Positions 27,038 through 39,778 of a stretch of 41,440 nucleotides of DNA are shown here, in pieces (position 1 is the first letter of the stretch; each line of letters starts with the position of its first letter). The position numbers and the translations under genes were made by a program. The DNA comes from Actinomycetes bacterium (GTDB lineage Bacteria > Actinomycetota > Acidimicrobiia > Acidimicrobiales > RAAP-2), in the NCBI GenBank assembly GCA_021818025.1, contig JAKAFH010000008.1, forward strand, positions 1 to 41,440, read 5' to 3'. The notes beneath the pieces are model-generated. The model did no database searches. It was not told the DNA's origin and worked only from the letters and a program-made list of their open reading frames with translations.

Positions 27038-27940
27038 GGGCCACCCCGATAATCTCGCGCACGTCAGCCACGCCGTGTGACCCCAGCCACGAGAGGACCT
27101 CGCGTTGGATGCGCCACGGCGCACGAGGCGACGCGAAGATCGCCGTTCCGACTTCCACGGCGCTGGCGCCGGCCATCAGCATCGCGATCGCGTCCTCGCC
27201 CGAACGCACGCCGCCCACGCCCACGATCGGCACGTCGGGCAGGGCACGGCGGCAGTCAAAGATCGCGCGCAATGCGACGGGGTGGATCCCGGGACCGCTC
27301 ACCCCTCCCCCGATGCCGCCGAGGACGGGACGGCGGCGCTCGACGTCGATGGCGAGACCGAGCACGGTATTCACGAGCACCAGCGCCTCGGCGCCCGCGT
27401 CGACCGCGGTCGCGGCAATGCGCACGAGATCGGGCGTGTTCGGGCTCAGCTTGACCCACACCGGCCGCTTCTCGCTGACGGTCGCGCGCACGATCGCGGC
27501 CGTCGCCTCCGGTGAGTGGGCGAACATCGTCGCGCGGTCCTCGAGATTCGGACAGCTCGCATTCACCTCGAGCGCGATCGCCGGCGATTCGGCCAGCCCA
27601 TCGGCGGCGTCAGCGAACTCCTGGGTGTTGCGTCCCCAGATCGAGGTGACAATCGTCGCACCCGTGGCCACGAGCGACGGTTCATAGTCCTGACGCCACG
27701 CCGCCACGCCGGGCCCCGCGAGTCCGACGGAATTGATCAGATGCTCGCCGACCGCCGCGATTCTCGGCGCCGGGTTGCCGGGCCAGGCGAAACTCGCCAG
27801 CGACTTGGTGACCAAGGCCCCGAGGCGGCTGAGGTCGCCGTAACCGGCGAGTTCGTCGCCAAACCCCGCGGTGCCCGCGGCAGTAAGGATCGGCGAGCGC
27901 AGCGCCACTGAGCCCACGCGCGTCGTGAGCGATGCCTCGC

Positions 27941-27944
<4 letters not shown>
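27030..27944 (-). CDS. pyrD: Dihydroorotate dehydrogenase (class 1B-like)
   Basis: [55 protein letters not shown]; start MSEASL, ATGA overlap with carB. Confidence 0.95.
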
Positions 27945-31227
<3,283 letters not shown>

Positions 31228-31228
<1 letters not shown>

Positions 31229-32316
31229 TAGTTGGCCCTCAGGTCTTCGCCGCGAAGCAGCGACTCGAAGCGTTCGAACAGGTACCGCGCGTCGTGGGGT
31301 CCGGGGCCGGCCTCGGGGTGGTACTGGACCGAGAAGCAGCGCAGCTTCGGCGAGACCATCCCCTCCACGACGCCGTCATTGAGGTTGCGGTGACTCACCT
31401 GCGCATTCAGCGAGTCCGGGTCGACGGCGTAGTTGTGATTCTGGGCGGTGACCTCGATCCGCCCGGTCGCGAGGTCCTGGACCGGGTGGTTGCTGCCGTG
31501 GTGGCCGAAAGGCAGCTTGTAGGTCGAACCGCCGAGTGCCGTCGCGAGCAGTTGGTGCCCGAGGCAGATCCCGAAGATGGGGACCGTCCCGACGAGGCCT
31601 TCGATCTCACCCACGTACGAGCGCAGTGCCGCGGGATCACCTGGACCGTTGGACAAAAAGACGCCGTCGGGCGCGAGGGATCGGATGCCGTCGGCCGAGG
31701 TGCCCGCGGGCACCACGGTCACGCGAAAGCGCTGGGCGAGTTGCTCGACCATCGTCGTCTTGATGCCGTAGTCGATCGCCACGACGTGACGGCGTCCTTC
31801 GCCCCGCACGTAGGCCGTTGGCGTTGTAACGAGTGACACGTAGTCCATCCCGTCGGTTCCCTGGGCGGTCGCGGCCGCCGCGGCGACGACGCCGGGGCTC
31901 GCGTGCCCGAACGCGCCCGGCAGGGCCCCGTGTGCACGCAGGTGGCGGGTGAGTCGACGCGTGTCCACCCCGATGATGGCCGGGACGCGGCGCTCGACCA
32001 GAAACGGCTCGAGGTCGTTCTCGGCACGCCAGTTCGAGTGGCGTGCCGTCAGTTCGCGCATGACGACGCCCCGGCACCATGGACGCACCGCTTCGTCGTC
32101 TCGGGGCGTGACGCCGTAGTTGCCCACGTGGGGATAGGTGAAGGCGATGACTTGGCCCGCGTAGCTGGGATCGGTGATCACTTCCTGGTAGCCGCTCAGG
32201 GCCGTATTGAACACGAACTCGCCGGTCGTGACGCCATCGTCGGGAAGGTAGCCGGCCGCGTAGCCCTCGAAGACGGCGCCATCACTGAGTACGAGTGTTG
32301 CAGGTTGACGGTTCAC
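31228..32316 (-). CDS. carA: Carbamoyl-phosphate synthase small subunit
   Basis: [18 protein letters not shown]-type glutaminase Cys motif, [13 protein letters not shown] junction with carB. Confidence 0.98.
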
Positions 32317-33626
32317 GCGAGCGCTCCGTCGGCGACCACGAGCGAGCCCCGCACAATCGTCCAGCGCACCCGTCCCACCAGCTCACGACCGTGGTAGGGC
32401 GTATTGGCGGCGAGGCTCTGCAGGCGTTCTGCGCGCACTGCCCACCGTTCAGCCGGGTCAAAGACGACGAGGTTCGCGTCCTCGCCGGCGACCACTGAAC
32501 CACCGTGCGCACTGTGGCGAACGGGGGCGTCCTCGCGGCGCAGCTGCGCGATGCGCGCCGGGTTGCGGCTCAGCAGCGCGAAGAATCGAATCGGGTCGGC
32601 CTGGGAGGCGCCGAGTGCCTCGAGGGTCAGCGACGCCGCGTGCTCGAGGCCGAGCATTCCAGCTGGTGCCTCGTCAAAGGGCAGGTCCTTCAACTCCGCC
32701 GTGTGCGGCGCGTGATCGGTCGCGACCGCGTCCGCGAGTCCGTTGGTCAGTGACGCGCGCACCGCGGCCGCGTCGGTGCTCGAGCGAAGGGGTGGGTTGA
32801 CCTTGAAGTGCGCGTCATAGTTGGCGCACGCGGACTCGTCGAGCGTGAAGTGGTGTGGTGCGACCTCGGCGGTGATCGGTAGTCCCTCGTCGCGTGCGGC
32901 ACCAACCATGGCGAGGGACCGCGCGGTCGACAGGTGCAAGAAGTGCAGTGGCGAGTCAGTCAGCCGAACCAGCTCGATGTCGCGCGCGACCATGATCTCC
33001 TCGGCGGCCGCGGGTCGTCCGATGAGGCCGAGTCGGCTGCTGAGCGCACCTTCGTTCATCGATCCCTCGCCCGCGAGGTGCCCATCCTCGCAGTGCTGGG
33101 CGAGGCGCACGCCGAGCGGACGCGCGTAGCACAGCGCGCGGCGCATGACGGCCGCGTCCTGCACGCCGGTTCCGTCGTCGGTGAAGAGCCGTACGCCGAG
33201 TGCCGCCAGTTCGCCCATGGGCGCGAGTCGCTCGCCGAGTCGCCCGTGCGTGATGGCGCCGGCGACGGCGACGTCGACGAGCGCTCGCGAACCTTGGTCC
33301 AAGACGTAGGTCGCTAGCGCGACGTTATCGATGGCTGGCTCGGTGTTGGGCATGGCGATCACGGCGGTGAAGCCACCGACCGCGGCCGCCCGCGAGCCAC
33401 TCTCGATGGTCTCGGCCGACTCGCGTCCCGGTTCGCGCAGGTGCGTGTGCAGGTCCACGAGGCCTGGCCCGACCCAACAGCCCGTCGCGTCAATCTCGCG
33501 GCTATCGCGCGGTGCCTCGAGGTGCTCCCCGACCGCGGCGATCACGCCGTCGACCACGAGCACGTCGGCTACGGCCACCGACCGCGGACCGACGACCGTC
33601 CCGTTTCGCACGACTACCGACGCCAT
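32313..33626 (-). CDS. pyrC: Dihydroorotase (class I)
   Basis: GPGLVDLHTHLREPG, AMPNTEPAIDN, ATDHAPHTAELK; start MASVVVRNG. Confidence 0.97.
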   Translation of the reverse strand: MASVVVRNGTVVGPRSVAVADVLVVDGVIAAVGEHLEAPRDSREIDATGCWVGPGLVDLHTHLREPGRESAETIESGSRAAAVGGFTAVIAMPNTEPAIDNVALATYVLDQGSRALVDVAVAGAITHGRLGERLAPMGELAALGVRLFTDDGTGVQDAAVMRRALCYARPLGVRLAQHCEDGHLAGEGSMNEGALSSRLGLIGRPAAAEEIMVARDIELVRLTDSPLHFLHLSTARSLAMVGAARDEGLPITAEVAPHHFTLDESACANYDAHFKVNPPLRSSTDAAAVRASLTNGLADAVATDHAPHTAELKDLPFDEAPAGMLGLEHAASLTLEALGASQADPIRFFALLSRNPARIAQLRREDAPVRHSAHGGSVVAGEDANLVVFDPAERWAVRAERLQSLAANTPYHGRELVGRVRWTIVRGSLVVADGALA

Positions 33627-34609
33627 CAGGCCACCTCCCGGTTCGCTCCGGCCACGGTGAGGTACAGCACCGCCATCCGAATTGGTACGCCGTTGCTGAC
33701 CTGGCGTTCGATGATCGCAGCGGGAAGATCCGCGACGATCGAATCGAGTTCGACGCCGCGGTTGATCGGACCCGGGTGCATGATGAGCGTCTCGGGTCGC
33801 AGTCGCCGAGCCCTCGCAGCCGTGAGGCCGAAGGTCGCGGTGAACTCGCGCAGACTCGGCACGAACAGACCGGTCCCGCGCTCGTTCTGGAGCCGTAGCA
33901 GCCCGATGACGTCGGCCCATTCCAGCGCCTCGTCGAAGTCCCCCACGACCTCGACGGGCCAGGTTTCGATATCGACGGGCAGCAGCGTCCCCGGCGCCGC
34001 GACCCGGACCTGTGCGCCGAGGGCCACGTAGGCGTCGACGTCGCTGCGCGCCACTCGACTGTGCACGATGTCGCCCACTATCAAGACGCGCAACCCGTCG
34101 AACAGCGTCGCGCCAGTCTCGGCGCCCGACAGGCCACGGCGTTCGGCGAGCACCTGGCGCACGGTGAACGCGTCCAAGAGGCCCTGGGTCGGGTGCTGGT
34201 GCAGTCCATCGCCCGCGTTGATCACGCGCACGTGGGGCACGTAGCGACTCACCTGTTCGGCGGCACCGCTCGATCGATGGCGCAGCACCACCGCGTCGAG
34301 TCCGAGTGCGTCGATAGTGGCGATCGTGTCTCGTAGCGACTCGCCCTTCTTCACGCTGCTCGAGGCGACCGCGAGCGAGAGCACGTCAGCGCTCAACCGC
34401 TTGGCCGCCGTCTCGAAACTCAGCCGTGTCCGCGTCGACTCCTCGAAGAAGAGCGATGCGACGACTCGGCCCTTCAGTGCGGGCACCTTCTTGATCGTTC
34501 GCTGGTGAACCTCGACGAAGGATTCCGCCGTGTCGAGCACTTCGACCAGCGCGCCGCGACTGACACCGTTGAGCGACAACAAGCTCTGACCCCGAATGCT
34601 CTCGATCAC
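33626..34609 (-). CDS. pyrB: Aspartate carbamoyltransferase catalytic subunit
   Basis: FFEESTRTRLSFETAAKRL, HQHPTQGLLDAFT, MHPGPINRGVE. Confidence 0.98.
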   Translation of the reverse strand: MIESIRGQSLLSLNGVSRGALVEVLDTAESFVEVHQRTIKKVPALKGRVVASLFFEESTRTRLSFETAAKRLSADVLSLAVASSSVKKGESLRDTIATIDALGLDAVVLRHRSSGAAEQVSRYVPHVRVINAGDGLHQHPTQGLLDAFTVRQVLAERRGLSGAETGATLFDGLRVLIVGDIVHSRVARSDVDAYVALGAQVRVAAPGTLLPVDIETWPVEVVGDFDEALEWADVIGLLRLQNERGTGLFVPSLREFTATFGLTAARARRLRPETLIMHPGPINRGVELDSIVADLPAAIIERQVSNGVPIRMAVLYLTVAGANREVA

Positions 34610-35172
34610 GAGCCCGCCTCCTCACCGATCCAGACCCCGTCCACCGTCGCCACGATCGCCTCGTGCTGCGCGGTGGGCAGGTTCTTGCCCACGAAGTCGG
34701 CGCGAATCGGCAACTCCCGATGGCCCCGATCGACGAGCACTGCGAGCTGTATGGCGCGGGGGCGGCCCCATTCGGCCAGGGCATTCAGCGCCGCGCGGAT
34801 CGTTCGGCCGGTGTAGAGCACGTCGTCGACCAGCAGGACGGTCCGGTCGGTCAGGTCGACCGGGATTGTCGTTGCGGTCGCGCCGAGCAGCGGCCTCCGG
34901 TCGTGGTCGTCGCGAAAGTACGCGACGTCGAGCCGTCCGACCTGGACCGCTAGCGCGCCGATGGCCGCGATGTCCGCGGCGAGTCGCTCGGCGAGCACCA
35001 CGCCACCGACCTGGAGGCCGAGCACGACGATCTCGGACTCGTCGGCGTTTCGCTCGATGACCTCGTGGGCCATGCGCCGCATCGCTCGGTCGACTTCGTC
35101 TCGCGAGAGCAACTGTGAACGGGGCTCAAACTGACTATTCGGCACGTTCGGCGTGCCCGGTCTCGTGGTCAC
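34606..35172 (-). CDS. pyrR: Bifunctional pyr regulator / uracil phosphoribosyltransferase PyrR
   Basis: SRDEVDRAMRRMAHEVIERN, TVLLVDDVLYTGRTIRAALNAL (PRPP loop). Confidence 0.97.
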   Translation of the reverse strand: MTTRPGTPNVPNSQFEPRSQLLSRDEVDRAMRRMAHEVIERNADESEIVVLGLQVGGVVLAERLAADIAAIGALAVQVGRLDVAYFRDDHDRRPLLGATATTIPVDLTDRTVLLVDDVLYTGRTIRAALNALAEWGRPRAIQLAVLVDRGHRELPIRADFVGKNLPTAQHEAIVATVDGVWIGEEAGS

Positions 35173-35176
35173 AGTT

Positions 35177-35216
35177 CCTCCCGTCGTACGAGCCTCACGG
35201 GACCCGCTTCACGACG
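35177..35216 (-). promoter_or_regulatory. PyrR-binding RNA element overlapping the pyrR ribosome-binding site
   Basis: Minus strand CGTCGT-GAAGC-GGTCCCGTGAGGCT-CGT-ACGACG-GGAGG-AACT-GTG. GGUCCCGUGAGGCU (35191-35204) matches remembered PyrR consensus ARUCCNGNGAGGYU except the first A. Lower stem CGUCGU/ACGACG abuts SD GGGAGG. Confidence 0.7.
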
Positions 35217-35245
35217 ATGGACCAAGGTTAACAGACGACGACCGG

Positions 35246-36163
35246 CTACCGAGAACCGTCCGCGGGCGCGGTCGGTGTCGAGATCGTCAGATCCAGCGTC
35301 GAAGCGCGCCCCGTCAAGCGGTCGAGCACGCTGCCCATCGAACCTTCGGTCTCGATCGCCCGGCGGATGACGATCGCCAGGGTCGGCAGCGCCCAGAAGT
35401 CGCCGCAGATCCAGAGGATCGCCGCGCCGATCTGCTGGTCGGCGAATGGCGACAACGTTACGCCAGGCACGTGGGCGTAGACCGCGTACCAGCTGACCGT
35501 CGTCAGGATGCTCATGGAGATCGCGAGCACTGTCATGAGCCCGTTGGTGAGCAGCACGGCGCCGATCTTCCACACGGTCCCCTTCGCCGGCTTCATCGGC
35601 GCCGAGGGGTAGATCTGGAGCCAGAACAAGGTGCCCGCTACGACGAAGCTCCCGTGCATCAGCCAGACGTGCACGAGGCCGTTTCGCTCGCTGAGGTCAA
35701 AGAGGGCCGGCACGTGCCACGCGAACATCACCCCGTTCATCAAGAACAGTGCGAACCACGGGTTGCGCGCGAATCGCCCGACAGCCCGCAGCCAACCCGT
35801 GGACCGGCGCAGGAACAGAAACCGTCCAACGCGTCGTCGCGCTCCGACGGGCAGCACGAAGAGCAGGGGGATCCACGGAGCACCCGCGACGATCAGCATC
35901 GGAACGAAGAACGCGATCACGACGTGTTCGATCATGTGCACGAAGAAGTACTGAGCCGCCCAGTAGTCCAGTGGCGACGCGATGGCGATCACCAGGAGCG
36001 CAAGACCCGCGTAGAACCGGTACGACCGGTTCCGGCGGCGCCGTCGATTGGCGGGCGTCGAGTGGCTCGCCATTCGGCGCAGCCCGACTTCGTGGGCGAA
36101 CGCGGTGGCTGCAAGTACGACGATCATGGGATCGAACGTCCAGTGGTGCACGAGGTAGTTCAC
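35246..36163 (-). CDS. ctaG: caa3-type cytochrome c oxidase assembly factor, CtaG family
   Basis: 305 aa polytopic; HMIEHVVIAFFVPMLIVAGAPWIP, WHVPALFDLSERNGLVHVWLMHGSFV, ADQQIGAAILWICGD. Confidence 0.85.
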   Translation of the reverse strand: MNYLVHHWTFDPMIVVLAATAFAHEVGLRRMASHSTPANRRRRRNRSYRFYAGLALLVIAIASPLDYWAAQYFFVHMIEHVVIAFFVPMLIVAGAPWIPLLFVLPVGARRRVGRFLFLRRSTGWLRAVGRFARNPWFALFLMNGVMFAWHVPALFDLSERNGLVHVWLMHGSFVVAGTLFWLQIYPSAPMKPAKGTVWKIGAVLLTNGLMTVLAISMSILTTVSWYAVYAHVPGVTLSPFADQQIGAAILWICGDFWALPTLAIVIRRAIETEGSMGSVLDRLTGRASTLDLTISTPTAPADGSR

Positions 36164-36174
36164 GGCGCCATCCG

Positions 36175-36600
36175 TTACGGCGTTTCGGTGGGTGTCTGGT
36201 CGCCAAGGCGTTCGCCTCGAAATGCCGCCCCGCTATCGCTTTGCTCGGCGTCGGCCCGCTCGGCGTCGGCGACCTCGGCCTGGTGAGCCTGCCAGGCCCG
36301 CAGCATCCCGTCGTACTCTGGCGCGAGGCCGGGCTCGGTCTTGCGGCGCCGCTTCGGCGTGGCGTCGCCATGCAGCACCTTCCACCACATGTAGACGGCG
36401 AAGATTCCCAGCAGTGGCCACTCGAACACGTAGGCCCAACTCAGGGTATTGCCCCTTTCGGCCCGTCCCAACTCGAACCAGAACGCCAGTGAACACAGCG
36501 CAAGTCCGAGTACCAACACCGCATGGGTGCGCCACGCCTCGGCCCCGCGAAGCCGGCGCGGCGGCTGTCCGGGCGCGTCCTGACCCTTCGCACCACTCAT
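36175..36600 (-). CDS. Small membrane protein of unknown function upstream of ctaG
   Basis: 141 aa, two hydrophobic segments (HAVLVLGLALCSLAFWFEL; YVFEWPLLGIFAVYMWW), charged C-terminus. Confidence 0.7.
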   Translation of the reverse strand: MSGAKGQDAPGQPPRRLRGAEAWRTHAVLVLGLALCSLAFWFELGRAERGNTLSWAYVFEWPLLGIFAVYMWWKVLHGDATPKRRRKTEPGLAPEYDGMLRAWQAHQAEVADAERADAEQSDSGAAFRGERLGDQTPTETP

Positions 36601-36671
36601 TACTTGACTGTATCCCTGGCGGTCGTCGCACGACGCTGAGAAAACTTTCGGCTTGGGTAGAGTGCGAGACG

Positions 36672-37496
36672 ATGACCAGCGCCCCCCACGACGCCCCCGA
36701 TGACCACGACTCCGTGACTTCGGCGCCGATCATTTCTTCCGATGAACGAAGCGCGGCCTTTCACGCGGGCCGAACCCCGATACCGCCGAAGTTCTTTCTC
36801 TTGGTCGCCGTGGTCTTCGTTGTGCTGGGCCTGGGCGGCGTCGTGCTCGAGCGCGTTGTCGGCACGCCGGGCCAGACACCCATCGCGAGTCCTCCCGCCA
36901 CGACGACGCCATCCTCCCTGCCGAGCACGACCCACTCGATACTCGGCCTTGAGCTGCTCCCGAGCCGTCCCGCACCCCCGATCACCTTGACGGACCAACG
37001 CGGCGCCACCTGGCGGCTCGCGGCCCAACGGGGTCGAGTCGTGATCCTCGCCTTCTACAACCAGACGTGCAACGACATCTGCCCGGTCCTTGGCGCCGAA
37101 CTGCGCTCCACGATCTCGCTCCTCGGCACCAACGCCGGGCGCGTCGACGTGGCGATTGTCAATACCGATCCGACCCACGCCGCGGTCGTCGCCCTACCCG
37201 CGGCGCTCGTGCGACCCGGGTTGATCGGTCAACCGACTGTCGTGTTCCTGACTGGAACCCTCGCCGAGCTGGACGCCGTCTGGACGCACTACGGCGTCGA
37301 GGTTCGCGTGGGTCCCGCGCCGACCCCGAGCCTCCACAACGACCTGCTGTACTTCATTACGGCCGACGGGCGACTCCACGCGTTGGCGACGCCGTTTGCC
37401 AATGAGAGTCGAAAGGGGGTGTTCTCACTCGATGCCGCTTCACGGCGCGCCTTCGCCGCGGGCGTCGCAGAAGTCGCCGATAGTCTGTTGCCGTGA
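36672..37496 (+). CDS. SCO1/SenC-type copper chaperone / thioredoxin-fold protein
   Basis: N-terminal TM; VVILAFYNQTCNDICPVLGAEL (CxxxCP), downstream His in PTPSLHNDLLYFI. Confidence 0.88.
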   Translation: MTSAPHDAPDDHDSVTSAPIISSDERSAAFHAGRTPIPPKFFLLVAVVFVVLGLGGVVLERVVGTPGQTPIASPPATTTPSSLPSTTHSILGLELLPSRPAPPITLTDQRGATWRLAAQRGRVVILAFYNQTCNDICPVLGAELRSTISLLGTNAGRVDVAIVNTDPTHAAVVALPAALVRPGLIGQPTVVFLTGTLAELDAVWTHYGVEVRVGPAPTPSLHNDLLYFITADGRLHALATPFANESRKGVFSLDAASRRAFAAGVAEVADSLLP

Positions 37497-38170
37497 GTAC
37501 CCCCGAGAGCGAGGTCCGAGCGAGTTCGTACGACCCCGCGTCGATGCCGGCGTCGTCGTTGATCGCGAGCAAGGCGGTCTGGTACCGACGCCCGTGGTTC
37601 CTGATCGCGATAGTGATCGTCGTCGCCATCGCGGTATCGGTCGTCTCAGATTTGCCCCATACGGTGACCAAGAGTGAGGACGCGGCCCAGCAAAACGGGA
37701 CGATCGCGCTCATCAACACCGACATCGCGCCGTGCGCCTATGCGCTCCATGAAAGCTTTCTCATCTACAACCGGCTTCGCTCGGGGACACTCACGTCGGG
37801 AGACATTCAGATGTCGGCCAATCTCTTGACCCAGGATCAAGCTTCGTGCACCTTGGCCACTGGCCCGATCTACGACCTCGCGACCAACATCCAACCCGTC
37901 GACACCGCCGCGGGTAAGAAGATCGATGCGATGTACGGCGTCGTCATCACGTGGACGACGAACGACGCTAAGGACGCCATCTACGATATCGCGATGGCCG
38001 TTCGCCAGCCCACCAATCAGAAGTGGGTACGCGACCTCACCACCCGCCAGCGCTACCTAGCCCAGGACCGCGCGCGCATCGTCAAGTTGGTCGCCGAGGC
38101 GAGTCACCTCGTTGGGGTCACGCTCACGCCGGTCAAAGTTCCCCAACTCGCCCCGCTGCTTGGAACCTAG
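37493..38170 (+). CDS. Single-TM extracytoplasmic protein of unknown function, coupled to SCO1
   Basis: 225 aa; TM WFLIAIVIVVAIAVSVVS; GTGA-type overlap with SCO1 stop; two Cys (IAPCAYAL, QASCTLA). Confidence 0.75.
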   Translation: MSTPESEVRASSYDPASMPASSLIASKAVWYRRPWFLIAIVIVVAIAVSVVSDLPHTVTKSEDAAQQNGTIALINTDIAPCAYALHESFLIYNRLRSGTLTSGDIQMSANLLTQDQASCTLATGPIYDLATNIQPVDTAAGKKIDAMYGVVITWTTNDAKDAIYDIAMAVRQPTNQKWVRDLTTRQRYLAQDRARIVKLVAEASHLVGVTLTPVKVPQLAPLLGT

Positions 38171-38944
38171 TTAGTTCTTCGTCCCAAAGAAGCCCCGAGC
38201 CCGCTCGCGGCGCACCAGCCGATACAACTCGGCGTCAGGATCTTCTTCGGACTGCAGCCACTGCACCAGGTTCCAGAAGATGATGGGCAGGAAGACCGCC
38301 GCGGACACGAGCCAGATGGAACTGACACTCAGCTGCTGGTCGGCCGCGAGTGACGGACCGTGTCCCGGGACGTGGGTGAAGGCGTGATACCACGACGATC
38401 GCGACATGCCATTCATGTACGCCATGATCCACACGACCCACATCACCACCGCCGAGATGCCGATTCGATATGGACGAGTGGCTCGGGGCGTCAGCGGCGG
38501 GGACTCGATCAAGTCACGAAAGAGCGCCACACCGCTGACGCCGAGCGTGACGAACTCCACGACGGTGAGCCACGGGTGCCGAACGACGGCGTCGACCACG
38601 GGCGACACGCGCCACAACACGGCGATGGCGAGGAAGATTCCCGCCGCCACGATCGATCGACCGTGGTTGACACCGGTCGCCACCGGATCACGCGAACCGT
38701 CCGGATCAGCGACGCTCGACGGCGTCGAGCGCGACCAGACCGGCCAGCGCCGCACGCCGAGGCGGCGCCACGGCCCCCCCGCCACGAACAACACCGGCGC
38801 CACGAAGGCGAACGACTCGAACTGCAGGGTCTGGACGTATTCGTACTGGCGGGCCCACGACCCGAGTGGCGGGACCAACCAAATGAACCACCACACGACC
38901 CCTAGGACCGCGAGCACGTCGCGGAATCCTCGGTGCCCCAACAT
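38171..38944 (-). CDS. Divergent CtaG-like membrane protein
   Basis: 257 aa polytopic; RQYEYVQTLQFESFAFVAPVLFVAGGPW and AADQQLSVSSIWLVSAAVFLPIIFWNLVQWLQSEEDPDAE resemble caa3_CtaG proteins. Confidence 0.6.
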   Translation of the reverse strand: MLGHRGFRDVLAVLGVVWWFIWLVPPLGSWARQYEYVQTLQFESFAFVAPVLFVAGGPWRRLGVRRWPVWSRSTPSSVADPDGSRDPVATGVNHGRSIVAAGIFLAIAVLWRVSPVVDAVVRHPWLTVVEFVTLGVSGVALFRDLIESPPLTPRATRPYRIGISAVVMWVVWIMAYMNGMSRSSWYHAFTHVPGHGPSLAADQQLSVSSIWLVSAAVFLPIIFWNLVQWLQSEEDPDAELYRLVRRERARGFFGTKN

Positions 38945-38962
38945 CTTCGGCGCCCCCTTTCG

Positions 38963-39076
38963 TTACTCCGACGGGTGTCGCTGGAAGAACCCCCAGATCA
39001 GCACGCCAAACAAGACGCCGAGTAGGACCACCATCGTCTGGACCTGCGGTCCGATGTAGATGTCAACTCCCTGCAC
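38963..39076 (-). CDS. 37-aa single-TM small protein in the cytochrome oxidase cluster (not in ORF track)
   Basis: GTG...TAA gives (M)QGVDIYIGPQVQTMVVLLGVLFGVLIWGFFQRHPSE, with strong upstream SD GAGAGGAGGAAG; lies between ctaE stop and the CtaG-like start. Confidence 0.7.
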   Translation of the reverse strand: MQGVDIYIGPQVQTMVVLLGVLFGVLIWGFFQRHPSE

Positions 39077-39105
39077 GATCGCTTCCTCCTCTCGTCAAAC
39101 TCGAG

Positions 39106-39762
39106 TTACAGCAGATAGAACATGGCGAAGAACAGGACGCCACTCAATCCGACGAAGCCCCAGAAGTAGGTCATCGCCGATACGTTGGCCCGGAACGACT
39201 GGGCCGTCGCGTGCGCCGAGAGTTCGGGTCGATCGCCGCCGATCTCGCGGTGCAGGCGCAACGAGCGAGCGAGGGCGGTCTCGAGCCAGTAGGCACCAAC
39301 AACCAACGTCGCGATGTTGATGACGACGAAGCCGATGAACGTCGACGCGTAGCCGCTTGAGCCCGGGTAAAAGGACAACGCCGTCAACTCCCAGATCTGC
39401 AGCACCAATGCCAGCACCGCGGCGAAGAGCGCGGTCCAGCCCGCCACCTGCCAGTCCACGACGCCACCCTTGCGCAGTCGCCACTGCCCGTAGATCGCCA
39501 TCAGAGCGGCGAGGATCGTCAGGGAGAAGATCGTCCAGCCGTAGGCCGTCGGTGCCGTGACGTGATTCGGGCGCCACAGCAGACCGTTGTTGCTCGATCG
39601 CAGATAGAAGTACGCGAAGGCGAGCGAGGCCAGCAGGAACGTGTACATCCCGATGAACAACCGCCCGCCGGACCACACTGATCCGATGTGCGCGCGTAGT
39701 TCGAACTCATCCTCTTCCGGGGTCGAGGTGTACCCGTTTGACTGTTTCATAGTTCCACTCAT
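39106..39762 (-). CDS. ctaE: Cytochrome c oxidase subunit III
   Basis: FIGMYTFLLASLAFAYFYLRSS, STFIGFVVINIATLVVGAYW; start MSGTMKQ. Confidence 0.93.
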   Translation of the reverse strand: MSGTMKQSNGYTSTPEEDEFELRAHIGSVWSGGRLFIGMYTFLLASLAFAYFYLRSSNNGLLWRPNHVTAPTAYGWTIFSLTILAALMAIYGQWRLRKGGVVDWQVAGWTALFAAVLALVLQIWELTALSFYPGSSGYASTFIGFVVINIATLVVGAYWLETALARSLRLHREIGGDRPELSAHATAQSFRANVSAMTYFWGFVGLSGVLFFAMFYLL

Positions 39763-39778
39763 CAGCTGTTCTCCGTTC

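Noticed and set aside
39099-39108. AACTCGAGTT 10-bp palindrome at the ctaE stop
   Set aside because: Short, overlaps the stop codon, no U-tract; likely incidental.
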